Shown: piece after piece, positions 54,705 through 64,000 of the stretch
How positions within the stretch are numbered: position 1 is the first letter of the stretch
Layout of the letters: every line of letters starts with the position of its first letter
Made by a program: the position numbers and the translations under genes
From: an uncultured Flavobacteriaceae bacterium
GTDB lineage: Bacteria; Bacteroidota; Bacteroidia; Flavobacteriales; Flavobacteriaceae
Assembly (NCBI GenBank): GCA_938010765.1
Contig: CALLVX010000052.1
Location: 35,728-99,727 of the forward strand
Reading direction: 5' to 3'
DNA length: 64,000 bases
Notes under the pieces: model-generated
The model's input: only the letters and a program-made list of their open reading frames with translations
The model's database searches: none
What the model was told of the DNA's origin: nothing

Positions 54705-57125
54705 ATGATCAAATACAATCTGCTTTTATTCTTTCGGAACATTAAAAAGTACAGAAAGACCTTTTTAATAAACCTAGTCGGAATGTCTACCGGCTTGGCA
54801 TGTACTTTATTGATTGCTCTTTGGGTTGTTGATGAGTTACAAATGGACAGGTTTCATGAAAAGGGAGAACACTTGGTACAGGTATTTCAAAACTTTGAAA
54901 CACCCAATGGCATTGAGACCGAAGACGCTACACAAGGGCCGTTGGCCAAGGCTTTGATAGAAGAGTATCCCGAAGTAAACATGACCGCAACAGTACTTGG
55001 CAATGAGTGGTTTGAAGGGGAGAAGTTCCTTTTGTCCGATGGGGGAGACCAATTTTTCAGTTCAAAGATTCAGTTTGCTAGTGAAGACTATTTTCTACTT
55101 TTTTCCTTTCCATTATTGTATGGAAATCCCGAAACTGCTTTAAAAAATATTGATGGAGTGGTTATTTCTGAAGAACTGGCCAAAAAACTATTTGGAACCA
55201 CTGATGTGGTCGGTCGTAATTTAGATATGCTACATGACGAATACGGAGGTTCTTATACCGTTTCAGGGGTTTTCAAAAATGTACCAAAGAACAGTACCGA
55301 ACAATTTGACGCCATTTTTAATCTTGAAGTGTTTATAACGGAGAACGAAGACCTATGGGAATGGGGCGATAGCGACGCGCAAACCTATGCCGTACTAGCT
55401 TCCAACACAAATCTGTTTGACTTCAATTCAAAAATTGAGCGGTTACTTGAATCGAAAATACCAGGTCGGAAACAGACCTATTTTGCGCAACCTTATGGGG
55501 AGCGGTATTTATATGGCAACTATGCAAATGGCAAAGCCGTTGGCGGAAGAATCCAATACGTGTTGTTATTTTCGGTAATTGCTTTGTTGATTTTAATTAT
55601 TGCCTGTGTCAATTTTGTAAACATGGCCACCGCCAAGGCATCGCTCAGAATCAAGGAGATAGGTGTTAAAAAATCAGTGGGGGCTCACAAGCGCAATCTG
55701 TTGTTCCAATTCACCAATGAATCTTTGATCATGGCTGCTATTTCGATGTTGGTAGCATTGGTCATTGCCTATTTTATACTTCCGGCGTTTAACGAAATTG
55801 CCGGAAAGCAACTTGGGTTGTCGCTCGGGTACGAGTTGGGCGCATTGGTATTTCTGATTACCTTGTTTACAGGGCTTATAGCTGGTTTTTACCCGGCAGT
55901 TTATCTATCTGGCTTACCAATTTTACAAGGACTAAAAGGAAAATTAACGCAAAGCAATCGGAATGGTCTTGCTCGCAAGGGACTTGTGGTCTTTCAGTTT
56001 TCGTCCTCGGTAATCTTACTAGTTGCCGTATTTGTAGTCTATAAGCAGCTAGCGTTTATACAAGGTAAAAGTTTGGGATTTGATCGTGAGCATGTCATTT
56101 TCTTTTCTTCCGGGGTTTTAGAAAGCGATATCGCTACCGGGGGCGGTAACGCGGATACAAAAAAGAAGGACATCGCTATTTTTTTAGAAGAATTAAGGAA
56201 CATCCCCGGAGTGATGGGCGCTTCCAATTTCCGACATAATATGATGGCCGATTTTGGTACGACCACCGGAATGGACTGGACTGGGAAGGAAGTGGGAGAG
56301 GAAGCACTTTTCGCACAGGTGGCCGTTGGATACGAATTTATTGAAACCATGCGGATCAAAATGGACGAAGGACGTTCCTTTTCGCAAGAATTTGGATCGG
56401 AAGACAAAAAAATTGTCTTGAACGAAGCTGCCATCGAAGTCATGGGAATAGAAGGTCCGATCGGAAAAAGGGTAACTCTTTGGGGGGAGCAGAAGGAAAT
56501 TATCGGAGTGGCGAAAAACTTCCATATAGATAAACTGTATAAGAAAGTGCTGCCAGTGTTTATGACCTTAAGTGATAGTGATTTTGCATCGAACATCATG
56601 GTACGGCTTCACCCTCGGTCCGAGAAAAGTACGTTGGAACAAATAGAAAAAGCCTATAAAGCCCATTTCGTTACAGGCATGCCGTTCGAATTCCGCTTTT
56701 TGAACAATACCTATCAAGACCTGTATAGTGCCGAACAGCGAGTGGCTTCTTTGTCGAAATACTTTGCGGTGCTCGCAATTCTGATTTCATGTTTAGGACT
56801 TTTTGGCCTATCTATATTTGTTACTGAAAAACGTAAAAAGGAAATCGGGATTCGAAAAGTACTAGGGCAAAGCAGTCTGCAAATAGCGCGCATGCTTTCC
56901 AAAGAATTGATCAAACTGGTGGGCTTGTCAATTTTGATCGCCTTACCAATTGCTTATGTATTGGCAAGCGATTGGTTATCGGGATATGCTTATAGAATCC
57001 CTCTAAAATTCGTTTATTTTTTACTTGCGGGTGGTATTGCCTTACTCATTGCCTTGGCCAGTGTTGGTGGGCAAACTCTCAATGCAGCTGGTAAGAACCC
57101 GATGAATGCTTTAAGAGAAGAATAA
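54705..57125 (+). CDS. FtsX/MacB-type ABC permease 7
   Basis: An 806-aa paralogue that begins the RKVLGQ pair. The N-terminal phrase STGLACTLLIALWVVDELQ and the second coupling helix EIGIRKVLGQSS are shared almost unchanged with permease 8, showing a recent duplication. The first coupling helix is EIGVKKSVGAHKRNLLFQF. The C-terminus is NPMNALREE. It is the first permease after the head-GIN gene. Confidence 0.9.
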   Translation: MIKYNLLLFFRNIKKYRKTFLINLVGMSTGLACTLLIALWVVDELQMDRFHEKGEHLVQVFQNFETPNGIETEDATQGPLAKALIEEYPEVNMTATVLGNEWFEGEKFLLSDGGDQFFSSKIQFASEDYFLLFSFPLLYGNPETALKNIDGVVISEELAKKLFGTTDVVGRNLDMLHDEYGGSYTVSGVFKNVPKNSTEQFDAIFNLEVFITENEDLWEWGDSDAQTYAVLASNTNLFDFNSKIERLLESKIPGRKQTYFAQPYGERYLYGNYANGKAVGGRIQYVLLFSVIALLILIIACVNFVNMATAKASLRIKEIGVKKSVGAHKRNLLFQFTNESLIMAAISMLVALVIAYFILPAFNEIAGKQLGLSLGYELGALVFLITLFTGLIAGFYPAVYLSGLPILQGLKGKLTQSNRNGLARKGLVVFQFSSSVILLVAVFVVYKQLAFIQGKSLGFDREHVIFFSSGVLESDIATGGGNADTKKKDIAIFLEELRNIPGVMGASNFRHNMMADFGTTTGMDWTGKEVGEEALFAQVAVGYEFIETMRIKMDEGRSFSQEFGSEDKKIVLNEAAIEVMGIEGPIGKRVTLWGEQKEIIGVAKNFHIDKLYKKVLPVFMTLSDSDFASNIMVRLHPRSEKSTLEQIEKAYKAHFVTGMPFEFRFLNNTYQDLYSAEQRVASLSKYFAVLAILISCLGLFGLSIFVTEKRKKEIGIRKVLGQSSLQIARMLSKELIKLVGLSILIALPIAYVLASDWLSGYAYRIPLKFVYFLLAGGIALLIALASVGGQTLNAAGKNPMNALREE

Positions 57126-57141
57126 TACTTAGACTTAGAAT

Positions 57142-59526
57142 ATGCTAAAACATAATTTGAAACTTTTTTTCAGGAATTTAATAAAGTATAAAAGCACCTT
57201 CCTAATCAATATTGTTGGACTTTCCACAGGATTGGCATGTGTAGTTTTGATTGCGCTATGGGTGGTCGACGAACTTCAATTCGATGGCTTCCATGAGAAT
57301 GACGAGGAATTGTACCAGGTATGGAACCGCTTTGAATCACCGGAAGGGCCTCGTGTTCTTAGCTGGACCCCGGAACTCTTAGCAGAAACTATGGCAGACA
57401 AACTCCCTGAAGTTCAATATGCGACGGGGCAGACCTTGCCCGAGTGGTTCTCTAAAATGCCCCTAACGGTAAACGAACAAATAGTCAAAGCACCCGGCAT
57501 CTTCGCCGATACCAATTACTTTAATATTTTTTCGTACGAGTTAATCGAAGGGGATAAAAATCAAGTACTGGTAGGAACCAATTCAATCGTAATTTCAGAA
57601 TCATTGGCCAGACGTCTTTTTGGAACCTTGGAGGGAGTGGTCGGTAAAACAATCGGATGGGATGCCATGGGGAACCAAGGGCAGCAACTAGTAAGCGGTG
57701 TTTTTAAGGACATCCCCCAAAATTCTTCCAATCGTTTTGATTTTATACTTCCTTATCAGTTATGGAAGAATGCGATGGTAAAGAATGGTGGGCAATTGGA
57801 ATGGACCAATAATAATCCCTCTACCTATATTGTACTAACTAAGGGAACTGACCCAGCGGTGTTTGGTCAAAAAATTAAGAATTTCTCCAAATTACAGGAT
57901 GACGAGGTAACCGCAGAGTTGGTCCTTACCAAGTACAGTTCGTACTATTTGTTTGGGAATTTCGAGAACGGGGAACAGGCAAGCGGTCGAATGGATTATG
58001 TGTATCTATTCTCGCTCATTGCGCTGTTTATTTTGATAATTGCCTGTATCAACTTTATGAACCTTTCTACCGCCAATGCAACGCGCCGCCTGAAAGAAAT
58101 TGGGGTTAAAAAAGCTTTGGGTTCTCAAAGAGGAACGCTAATCAGGCAGTATTTTGGAGAATCGATTATGACGGCCTCTTTTTCGCTTTTTATAGCCTTG
58201 ATATTAGTACTGCTTTTTATACCGGTCTTCAATTCCATCACAGGAAAAACCTTGACCTTACAATTTAGTTTGTTGGCTGTTTTAGGAATGGTCTCTGTGG
58301 TTTTATTTACCGGTTTGTTGGCAGGAAGTTATCCTGCGTTTCATCTTTCGCGTTTTAATCCGGTGGCTATTTTGAAGGGTAATTTGAAGTCTGCTTTGGG
58401 TGAGGTATGGATACGTAAAGGCTTGGTAGTGTTTCAATTTTCGCTTTCGATCATACTTATTGTTGCGGTCTTATTGGTATATCAACAAGTAGACTATGTG
58501 CAGTCGAAGAACCTTGGCTTGAACAAAGACAATGTGCTTTATTTTGCACAGGAAGGCAAGTTGCAGCAGAATACCGAATCTTTTCTCAATGAGGTAAGGC
58601 AATTGACAGGTGTCGTAAATGCGGCAACTACTTCTCAAAATGTTATTGGCACTGACATAAATATGACAGGCGGACTCATGTGGGCCGGAAATGAGGAAGA
58701 AAAAAGAACCCGTTTCAATGAGCTACGCATTGGGCACGACTTTATAGAAACCATGGATATGCGGTTAAAAGCAGGGCGTACATTTTCCCGAAGTTTTGCC
58801 ACGGATAGTACGGGAATAGTCTTTAACGAAACAGCAATTAAGCTCATGGGATTGCAAGAGCCGATCGGTAAAAAAGTAACCTATGGAGGCGTGGTGTATA
58901 CCGTTATCGGGGTTTTAGAAGATTTTCATTTTCAGTCCCTTCGAAAAAAGGTGAACCCCATGTTCTTTCGATTGCAACGAGAAACCATCCGTAATGAAAT
59001 CGTGGTTCGCATTTCAAATGCGAACCAGCAAGAAGCCATTGCTGCCTTAACCGACAGCTATGCCAGGTTTAACCCCGGCTATGTATTCGAATACAATTTT
59101 CTGGATACGAACTTTCAGGCTGAATATGAGGCAGAAAAAAGAGTAGCTTCTTTATCAAAATATTTTGCAGGGTTGGCTATTCTCATTTCTTGTCTTGGCC
59201 TTTTCGGGCTTGCAACCTTTACGGCCGAACGAAGAAGAAAAGAAATCGGAATACGTAAAGTTTTAGGGCAAAGTGTGGGGCAGGTAGCCCTTATGTTATC
59301 TGGGGAATTCGCGAAGTTGGTACTTATTGCAATCCTGATAGCGCTCCCTTTGGCCTATCTCTTGGCGAGCGATTGGCTCTCAGGTTTTGCCTATCGTATT
59401 CCACTCAGTATTTGGTATTTCCTAGGGGCGGGCGTCATGGCGCTCATAGTGGCAATCCTAACGGTCGGGAGCCAAGCGATCCGTGCTGCTACGAAGAACC
59501 CGGTAAATGCGCTTCGTGATCAGTAA
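57142..59526 (+). CDS. FtsX/MacB-type ABC permease 8
   Basis: A 794-aa sister of permease 7, 16 bp downstream. Shared features include STGLACVVLIALWVVDELQ, the segment YEAEKRVASLSKYFAGLAI and LASDWLSGFAYRIPL. The first core differs more than the membrane parts. First coupling helix EIGVKKALGSQRGTLIRQ. C-terminus NPVNALRDQ. Confidence 0.9.
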   Translation: MLKHNLKLFFRNLIKYKSTFLINIVGLSTGLACVVLIALWVVDELQFDGFHENDEELYQVWNRFESPEGPRVLSWTPELLAETMADKLPEVQYATGQTLPEWFSKMPLTVNEQIVKAPGIFADTNYFNIFSYELIEGDKNQVLVGTNSIVISESLARRLFGTLEGVVGKTIGWDAMGNQGQQLVSGVFKDIPQNSSNRFDFILPYQLWKNAMVKNGGQLEWTNNNPSTYIVLTKGTDPAVFGQKIKNFSKLQDDEVTAELVLTKYSSYYLFGNFENGEQASGRMDYVYLFSLIALFILIIACINFMNLSTANATRRLKEIGVKKALGSQRGTLIRQYFGESIMTASFSLFIALILVLLFIPVFNSITGKTLTLQFSLLAVLGMVSVVLFTGLLAGSYPAFHLSRFNPVAILKGNLKSALGEVWIRKGLVVFQFSLSIILIVAVLLVYQQVDYVQSKNLGLNKDNVLYFAQEGKLQQNTESFLNEVRQLTGVVNAATTSQNVIGTDINMTGGLMWAGNEEEKRTRFNELRIGHDFIETMDMRLKAGRTFSRSFATDSTGIVFNETAIKLMGLQEPIGKKVTYGGVVYTVIGVLEDFHFQSLRKKVNPMFFRLQRETIRNEIVVRISNANQQEAIAALTDSYARFNPGYVFEYNFLDTNFQAEYEAEKRVASLSKYFAGLAILISCLGLFGLATFTAERRRKEIGIRKVLGQSVGQVALMLSGEFAKLVLIAILIALPLAYLLASDWLSGFAYRIPLSIWYFLGAGVMALIVAILTVGSQAIRAATKNPVNALRDQ

Positions 59527-59544
59527 TAACCAAAACATACTAGT

Positions 59545-61959
59545 ATGCTAAAAAACTATCTAAAAATTGGCTGGCGAAATTTGATGAAGGACAAGACCTT
59601 CACCTTTTTAAATATACTAGGACTTTCCCTAGCGTTCGGAGTTGCTATTCTTTTGGCAATGGCCGCATTCTTTGACCTTTCTTATGATAAATTTCATGAA
59701 CATCGAGAAAATATATATCAGGTATATAACTCGGAGCAGACTGTCAAGGGTGCAGAGGCCAGTGTAACCAGCCCGATACCATTGGCGCCAAGCTTGCGGG
59801 AAGAAGTGCCGGGTATCGAAAAGGTCTCAAGGTATGTCACTGAAGGACATGTTGCCATTTATGGCGAAAAAGAACTAAACCTTAGCAGTCTTTATGTCGA
59901 CGAAGATTTCTTTGAAATGTTTTCCTTTCCGGTGCTTGAAGGAAAACAACAGGCCTTGCTTTCAGAAAAAGCTAGTTTGGTAATCACCGAAAAAACAGCT
60001 AAAAAACTGTTTGGTGAAAATGAGGCTTTGGGAAAGGTGGTTCGTCTTATGGTAAATGGCAAGGAAACGCCGTTTGCGGTTACTTCTGTAATTGAAAATA
60101 TTCCACCGCAAAGCACAATGACCTTTGAATTGGTCCTTCGTTTTGACAATCACCCTTCATATGAGGCAATAAAAGATAATTGGGGCAATAAGAATCATGA
60201 AGTTTTCGCGCAATTACAAAAAGGTGTTAACGCTGCTGATTTTGAAATTGCCACTAGGGCGTTTACCAACCGGCATTACAAGAATCAGATTGATAATGCC
60301 AAACGAAATGGTGCCCTACCCGATGCAGGAGGGGAGTACAAACAGTTACATCTGCTACCTTTTCAAGACCGTCGTTTTGTAAATTATTCCAATGGTACGG
60401 GCAAGGTAAGCCGAACCTATCCTTATATGATTTTAGGAATCGCGCTCTTAATCCTATTTATTGCCTGTGTAAACTTTATTAATATGGGTATTGCCAAAAG
60501 TTCGCAACGTCTCAAAGAGATTGGAATGCGAAAAACCCTTGGCGCACAAAAAAAACAATTGTTTTTTCAATTTTGGAGCGAGAGCCTACTGGTTTTTTTG
60601 CTATCCGTGCTTATTGGCGTTGCCCTGAGTATAGTCTTTTTAGATTCTTTTAAAACATTGTTCCGAACAGCTGTTTCCTTTGAAATGGTCGCAACACCAC
60701 CTGTAATCATTGGGTTTTTACTCGTGATTACGTTTATTACTCTGCTGGTGGGGGGCTATCCTGCTTTGATTCTAAGCAGATTGGGAACCATCCAGTCTCT
60801 TAAAGGAAAACTGGAAACTACCGGAAAGAATCGCGTACGTGACTTTCTGATGATTTTACAATTCGGTATCGCGATTGTCTTGATCAGCGCGACACTCGTT
60901 TTATGGAGCCAGTTAGAATTCATGCGCAACAAAGACTTGGGCTTTAATAAAGAACAGGTATTGGCATTTCCAATAGATGGAAAAAAAGACAGTTATGAGG
61001 CGGTTCGTTTACTGCGGGAAGAATTAAAGGAGAATCCCAATATTCTGGGTATTTCTGGGTCTGATAATAACTTGGGTCTAGGAAAAGATGGCAGCTCCTA
61101 TACCAGTATCCTCGGTTTCGAATATAAAAATAGGACGATAAAAACGCATATGCTCGTCGTGGATTATGACTATGTGGAAACCCTCGATTTGAATTTGGTA
61201 TCGGGAAGATCTTTTGACCGAAACTATTCGACCGATAGTCTGGCGGTTATTATAAATGAAACTATGGCCAAGGAACTAGGGGAAGAGCACCCGTATACCG
61301 CTCGAATAACCATGGAAGATTCTACAATGTATTCCGTCATAGGTGTTATGAAAGATCATCATTTTCAAGGATTAAATCGAGAAATAGCCCCTTTGACCTT
61401 ATTTATCAAACCAGATTGGGATTTGTACTATGCCTATGTGAAAATAGCACCGACGAATATGATGACCACGGTAGATCAAGTTGAAAATGCTTGGGCTCGG
61501 ATCGAACCGAATGCGACTTTCTTGGGGTCTTTCTTAGATGAAAATATGGATCGTACCTTTCGAAGGGAAAAGATCATGACCACTATGATCAGTAGTGGTT
61601 CCTTGCTTGCGATCGCCTTAAGTTGTATTGGTCTTTTTGCAATTTCTTTGCTAGTCGTGGCCGAACGTACCAAAGAAATTGGCGTGCGAAAAGTTGTTGG
61701 TGCTAGCATTTTGTCTATCACATTTATGTTCACCAAAGACTTCCTAAAACTCGTATTGATCGCATTTTTGATCGCGGCACCGGTCGCATGGTGGTCTATG
61801 ACCAAATGGTTGGAAAGTTATCCGTATCGCATTGATCTAAGTATTTGGTTTTTTGTTGGTTCCGGGATTTTAGCAGTTTGTATTGCATTACTCACGGTAG
61901 GTGCTAAAACCATGAAAGCTGCCATGCAGAACCCTGTAAAGAGCCTACGAACTGAATAA
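59545..61959 (+). CDS. FtsX/MacB-type ABC permease 9
   Basis: An 804-aa paralogue, the last of the run and the only one with RKVVGAS in the second half. The first coupling helix is EIGMRKTLGAQKKQLFFQ. The N-terminus LAFGVAILLAMAAFF differs from the other eight. The C-terminus is NPVKSLRTE. It precedes ATPase 2 by 129 bp, a larger gap than the other junctions. Confidence 0.9.
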   Translation: MLKNYLKIGWRNLMKDKTFTFLNILGLSLAFGVAILLAMAAFFDLSYDKFHEHRENIYQVYNSEQTVKGAEASVTSPIPLAPSLREEVPGIEKVSRYVTEGHVAIYGEKELNLSSLYVDEDFFEMFSFPVLEGKQQALLSEKASLVITEKTAKKLFGENEALGKVVRLMVNGKETPFAVTSVIENIPPQSTMTFELVLRFDNHPSYEAIKDNWGNKNHEVFAQLQKGVNAADFEIATRAFTNRHYKNQIDNAKRNGALPDAGGEYKQLHLLPFQDRRFVNYSNGTGKVSRTYPYMILGIALLILFIACVNFINMGIAKSSQRLKEIGMRKTLGAQKKQLFFQFWSESLLVFLLSVLIGVALSIVFLDSFKTLFRTAVSFEMVATPPVIIGFLLVITFITLLVGGYPALILSRLGTIQSLKGKLETTGKNRVRDFLMILQFGIAIVLISATLVLWSQLEFMRNKDLGFNKEQVLAFPIDGKKDSYEAVRLLREELKENPNILGISGSDNNLGLGKDGSSYTSILGFEYKNRTIKTHMLVVDYDYVETLDLNLVSGRSFDRNYSTDSLAVIINETMAKELGEEHPYTARITMEDSTMYSVIGVMKDHHFQGLNREIAPLTLFIKPDWDLYYAYVKIAPTNMMTTVDQVENAWARIEPNATFLGSFLDENMDRTFRREKIMTTMISSGSLLAIALSCIGLFAISLLVVAERTKEIGVRKVVGASILSITFMFTKDFLKLVLIAFLIAAPVAWWSMTKWLESYPYRIDLSIWFFVGSGILAVCIALLTVGAKTMKAAMQNPVKSLRTE

Positions 61960-62023
61960 TTGAGAACTTGAAGGTGCCATTGGCTATGTTAATCCAAGGT
62001 TTTCAATTGGTACGCCTTATCAA

Positions 62024-62031
62024 TATCTTTG
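62024..62031 (+). promoter_or_regulatory. Promoter -7 box before ATPase 2
   Basis: TATCTTTG fits the TAnnTTTG consensus exactly and lies 57 bp upstream of the ATPase 2 start. The nearest TTG (62007) is only 14 bases upstream, closer than usual. It could let ATPase 2 be expressed independently of the sigma-54 operon. Confidence 0.35.
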
Positions 62032-62088
62032 AAAGAAATAATTGACAACTATTGAAAAGTCTATAAACAGAATACTAAATACAACAAC

Positions 62089-62757
62089 ATGCTATTACAG
62101 TTAAACAATATTTTTAAATGGGTACAACAGGGAGGCCAGCGGGTATTTTTGTTAAAAGACCTTAATCTTTCTGTCGAAGAAGGAGAGTTTATTTCGATTA
62201 TGGGCCCTTCTGGGTCGGGTAAATCTACCCTTTTGAATGTCATAGGCATGCTAGATGGTTTCGATGAAGGGGAATACCATTTTTTAGATGAATCTGTACA
62301 TGCACTAAAAGAAAAACACCGGTCAGAACTTTACAAACAATATATAGGCTTCGTATTTCAAGCCTACCATTTGATCGATGAACTAACTGTATATGAAAAC
62401 CTGGAAATGCCCCTGCTCTATAAAAAAGTGAGTGGTTCGGAACGAAAGGCAATGGTCGCCGATATGTTAGACCGTTTTAATATTGTCGGTAAAAAAGACC
62501 TCTTCCCAACACAATTAAGCGGAGGGCAACAGCAACTGGTGGGCGTAGCAAGGGCTTTGATTACCAAACCAAAGCTTATTTTGGCCGATGAGCCTACCGG
62601 AAACCTGAACTCCCAACAGGGAGAGGATATCATGGAACTTTTCAAAGAGTTAAATAACGAAGGGGTTACCATTATACAAGTAACCCATTCAGAAAAGAAT
62701 GCCGAATACGGTTCCCGTATTATTCATTTGTTAGATGGCCGCAAAATCGAAAGGTAA
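62089..62757 (+). CDS. LolD/MacB-type ABC ATPase 2, divergent
   Basis: A 222-aa ATPase. Walker A GPSGSGKST (39-47), Walker B LILADEP (163-169) and the switch His (VTHSE) are intact. Two usually fixed positions differ from ATPase 1: the signature reads LSGGQQQLV with Leu150 for Arg, and the D-loop reads NLNS with Asn174 for Asp. The variants may slow or couple ATP hydrolysis differently. It may serve some permeases or form a heterodimer with ATPase 1. Such variants exist in other Bacteroidota homologues. Confidence 0.92.
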   Translation: MLLQLNNIFKWVQQGGQRVFLLKDLNLSVEEGEFISIMGPSGSGKSTLLNVIGMLDGFDEGEYHFLDESVHALKEKHRSELYKQYIGFVFQAYHLIDELTVYENLEMPLLYKKVSGSERKAMVADMLDRFNIVGKKDLFPTQLSGGQQQLVGVARALITKPKLILADEPTGNLNSQQGEDIMELFKELNNEGVTIIQVTHSEKNAEYGSRIIHLLDGRKIER

Positions 62758-62771
62758 TTGAAAATTTTGTT

Positions 62772-63992
62772 TTACATTTTGAGTGTGCTGGAGCGTGATG
62801 TCTTCGCTTTGGACGAATCTTGTTCTGTCTCGTTCGAGCTCGTTTGAATTGGTATAATAACATCCCCCTTTTCAGATATTCCCCTAGGAGTAAGATCAGT
62901 ACTCGCATTCATGGCTGTAGTGAACGAATTGTTGGTATTCAACGAAGTTGACCTTGTCAAATTAGCTGCTAAATGTACCTCAGTTTGTTCTTCTGTCAAG
63001 GCAGTGGAAGGAGAACTTGTTAGTTGCAATGGTTGTTTTAGGTTTTCTTTTAGACTGGAGGTGTAACCTTTCAAAACTTCACCAAATGCTTCTGCCTTAA
63101 AGTCTGTTTCCGGTAGCAGTTTTGTACCAATACGCCTTTGGATAACTGCCCCGATCAAAGAAGAGCCAACCCCTCCCGCGGCAAGGGGAATTGTTGTGCC
63201 AAGACCAAAACTAATAGGAATGGATACTATTCCGGCAATAAAAAACCCAACACCAACGACAGTTAGGGAAGAAGCAAGTACCTTTCCGGTTTTTATAAGG
63301 TTTCTTCTTTCCCCTTTTGAATCTTCAAGTTGGTAGAATGCCCTCAACAACTGATTTTGTGGGTTCTCTTTTTCGTTTTTTTGGTCCGTAAGCTGGTTTT
63401 TTAATGTTTCTATGACTAATTTCAATTCTTTCTCGTTAACTATTTTTTCAGGAAGATTCTCTTGAAGAACATCACGTTCCTTCAAAAAATTATCCAAAAT
63501 CCGTCTCCATAGTGTTACCTTGGTATTCTTGGCCTCGTGCTGCACGCTTGCCAAGGCAACTAGTTGGGCGCCTATTGATTCAAAAATGCTATATTTTGCT
63601 ATGTCCCTTCCCTCTGTTCGTTCTATGGTCTCATTGCACTCACTTGATTTTTCGTGGAATTCAGTGGCAGATAATTCAGTAATTTTTAACTGACCCAGTG
63701 GACCCCAGAAAAGTTTTAGTTTTTGAAGAATTATAGCCTTGCCGATAGCATCTATGTTATTCTCTTGCAATTCCCTGTCCAATATTTTCTCTGCATTTTT
63801 GAACATGGTATCATTTTCAAATTCTAAAAATGTAGTTAGTGCTTTGTCCCTGTGTTCTGTAAGTTCAATTTTTCTATTCTCATCTTTTTCCAGTCCAATG
63901 CAAAGTGTCAGGTATAGAACCATATACTCTTGTAATGTGTCCTCATAGTTTGTTACCAGATGTAGTTTTTCCGAATCGGACAGTTCGCTCAT
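62772..63992 (-). CDS. Unrecognised protein with glycine-rich hydrophobic hairpin
   Basis: A protein of about 406 aa, converging on ATPase 2 with only 14 bp between. The N-terminal 230 residues are acidic and helical, probably coiled coil (ERDVLQENLPEKIVNEKEL near 182-200). A hydrophobic pair (about 236-285, with SLTVVGVGFFIAGI and PLAAGGVGSSLIGAV) looks like a membrane-inserting hairpin. The C-terminal 100 residues are Ser/Thr-rich and disordered. There is no signal peptide. It starts at ATG 63992 near the window edge, so an upstream start cannot be excluded. I know no family; toxin-like or dynamin-like membrane insertion is only a thought. Confidence 0.6.
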   Translation of the reverse strand: MSELSDSEKLHLVTNYEDTLQEYMVLYLTLCIGLEKDENRKIELTEHRDKALTTFLEFENDTMFKNAEKILDRELQENNIDAIGKAIILQKLKLFWGPLGQLKITELSATEFHEKSSECNETIERTEGRDIAKYSIFESIGAQLVALASVQHEAKNTKVTLWRRILDNFLKERDVLQENLPEKIVNEKELKLVIETLKNQLTDQKNEKENPQNQLLRAFYQLEDSKGERRNLIKTGKVLASSLTVVGVGFFIAGIVSIPISFGLGTTIPLAAGGVGSSLIGAVIQRRIGTKLLPETDFKAEAFGEVLKGYTSSLKENLKQPLQLTSSPSTALTEEQTEVHLAANLTRSTSLNTNNSFTTAMNASTDLTPRGISEKGDVIIPIQTSSNETEQDSSKAKTSRSSTLKM

Positions 63993-64000
63993 CACCTTGT

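Overview
The window reads as a chromosomal stretch of a Flavobacteriia bacterium (Bacteroidota, probably a marine-type Flavobacteriaceae). The grounds are AT-rich intergenic DNA, promoter-like boxes of the TAnnTTTG type instead of Shine-Dalgarno-led starts, a type IX secretion type-B sorting domain (gene at 18294), DUF4956/DUF2490/head-GIN families, and tandem FtsX/MacB permeases with a sigma-54 regulator. No rRNA, tRNA or CRISPR array was seen. The species was not identified.

Region 1 (about 240-10400) is an aerobic molybdenum CO dehydrogenase locus: coxM-coxS-coxL, then coxG, coxD (MoxR ATPase), coxE (VWA protein), a coxF/XdhC-like gene with an extra C-terminal YHS domain and, after two uncharacterised membrane proteins, a MocA-type cytidylyltransferase that would make the cytosine form of the Mo cofactor. 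CoxL carries the form I motif AYRCSFR. The locus is punctuated by a foldback element, a nine-copy heptanucleotide repeat against the coxE start, and a 161-bp MITE whose ends match an IS5-type element 16 kb away.

Region 2 (10600-24700) is mixed: an exported basic protein, an amidohydrolase, an ECF sigma factor with a membrane partner, an M16 peptidase split by a one-base frameshift, a GntR regulator with a dyad operator, a T9SS cargo protein, a VTC/DUF4956/DUF2490/lipoprotein operon and a CocE-type hydrolase.

Region 3 (24800-32850) opens with an intact GC-rich IS5-family element. Next to it are two tandem copies of an unrecognised 37-codon gene, too short for usual annotation, whose differences are mostly synonymous. 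Then come a HEIAH metallopeptidase-like lipoprotein, an EamA exporter, an exported thioredoxin-like protein, an exported methyltransferase, a DinB protein facing a WYL regulator across two matching dyads, and a cold-shock-domain protein.

Region 4 (32885-62757) is the most striking. A histidine kinase and NtrC-type regulator diverge from a long operon: TolC-like channel, HlyD-like adaptor, LolD/MacB-type ATPase, nine different 8-TM FtsX/MacB-type permeases of about 800 residues in a row (a head-GIN protein sits between the sixth and seventh), and a second, divergent ATPase at the far end. Two GACA-G-TGTC-like sites and a sigma-54-like element precede the operon. The likely picture is an envelope-stress-regulated export or mechanotransmission machine with interchangeable permeases. 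The window ends in an unrecognised protein with a glycine-rich hydrophobic hairpin.
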